Shown: piece by piece, positions 63,821-64,000 of the stretch
How positions within the stretch are numbered: position 1 is the first letter of the stretch
Layout of the letters: each line of letters begins with the position of its first letter
DNA from: Amphibiibacter pelophylacis
GTDB lineage: Bacteria; Pseudomonadota; Gammaproteobacteria; Burkholderiales; Burkholderiaceae_C
DNA: 64,000 bases
NCBI RefSeq assembly: GCF_037688875.1
Contig: NZ_JAWDIE010000001.1
Coordinates: 186,001-250,000 of the forward strand
Direction: 5' to 3'
Notes under the pieces: generated by a model
Told to the model about the DNA's origin: nothing
Seen by the model: only the letters and a program-made list of their open reading frames with translations
Database searches by the model: none
Program-made: the position numbers and the translations under genes

Positions 63821-64000
63821 ATGAACACGCTTTTCGATCCCAAAACATTGATCGGTGCCCTTTCGCTCGGGGCGGTTTTCCTGGTCGCAGCGCTGGTGCT
63901 GGCGGCGCTGGTGCGTCGGCTGACGCGGCGGGTAGCGCCGCATCTGACGGATGTCACAGGCCTGGCGTTTGCCAGTGCGCTGGGCCAGGTCATGGTCTAT
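63821..64000 (+). CDS. probable mechanosensitive (MscS-type) channel, N-terminal end (partial)
   Basis: The first 60 codons run off the right edge. One hydrophobic helix (LSLGAVFLVAALVLAALV, residues 14-31) is followed by a basic segment (RRLTRRVAPHL) and LTDVTGLAFASALGQVMVY. This resembles the N-terminal helix of MscS-like channels, but the diagnostic pore-lining Gly/Ala-rich helix is outside the window. Treat the family as tentative. Confidence 0.45.
   Translation, partial: MNTLFDPKTLIGALSLGAVFLVAALVLAALVRRLTRRVAPHLTDVTGLAFASALGQVMVY

Noticed and set aside
61774..63993. A long minus-strand open frame antisense to the GMC oxidoreductase.
   Set aside because: No recognisable domain; the GMC signatures on the plus strand are complete.

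Overview
The window is strongly GC-rich, densely packed chromosomal DNA. Several things point to a betaproteobacterium of the order Burkholderiales, probably Comamonadaceae-like: the era-recO-pdxJ-acpS order, sspA-sspB with flanking tRNAs, the clpS-clpA pair, the propionyl-CoA-type carboxylase operon with a small helix-hairpin-helix gene inside it, and the general gene style. This placement is an inference from gene content; no rRNA is present. I see no insertion sequence, prophage, integrase or CRISPR array.

Layout. 1-4.7 kb: the distal part of a cobalamin biosynthesis and cobalt uptake operon (CbiT/CobL tail, CobI, split CbiG/CobE, CbtB, CbtA, CobJ, a 2Fe-2S ferredoxin). 4.8-10.2 kb: an EamA transporter, proline iminopeptidase, TauE-type exporter, a lipoprotein 5'-nucleotidase and a possibly membrane-anchored XRE regulator. 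10.4-14.2 kb: tRNA-Ser, a truncated acetyltransferase, an AraC regulator with a PEBP protein, a two-gene chromate transporter and an SDR. 14.2-19.0 kb: clpA/clpS, yajQ, murB, then two decayed gene remnants. 19.0-24.8 kb: a B12-type radical SAM protein and a ribose-type ABC importer. 24.8-32.4 kb (minus): an SNF2/SWIM helicase and era-recO-pdxJ-acpS behind a DUF3426 protein. 32.6-39.1 kb: ECF sigma/anti-sigma with msrPQ, tRNA-Arg, sspAB, tRNA-Thr, lemA and two TPM-domain proteins. 39.2-41.1 kb: a hydrolase and DAHP synthase. 41.2-45.5 kb: a Met-rich MXKDX repeat protein, a second MsrP-like molybdoenzyme, its cytochrome b and a two-component system. 45.5-51.5 kb (minus): an operon with three photolyase/cryptochrome proteins, DUF2256, SDR and lipocalin. 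51.7-55.5 kb: an ECF sigma factor facing a bufferin (MNIO-modified RiPP) operon with two near-identical precursors. 55.9-60.3 kb: the acyl-CoA carboxylase operon. 60.3-64 kb: a BrnTA-type toxin-antitoxin, a phytase-like lipoprotein, a GMC oxidoreductase and the start of a probable MscS-type channel gene.

Common themes. Envelope oxidative and metal stress recurs: two MsrP-type systems, a Met-rich secreted peptide, bufferins and two ECF sigma factors. Light and DNA damage are represented by the three photolyases. Cobalamin supply and use may be linked through the cob genes, a B12-type radical SAM enzyme and propionyl-CoA carboxylation, whose product usually goes to a B12-dependent mutase. The most notable loci are the bufferin cluster with its recent precursor duplication and displaced anti-sigma gene, and the MXKDX/molybdoenzyme/two-component cluster.
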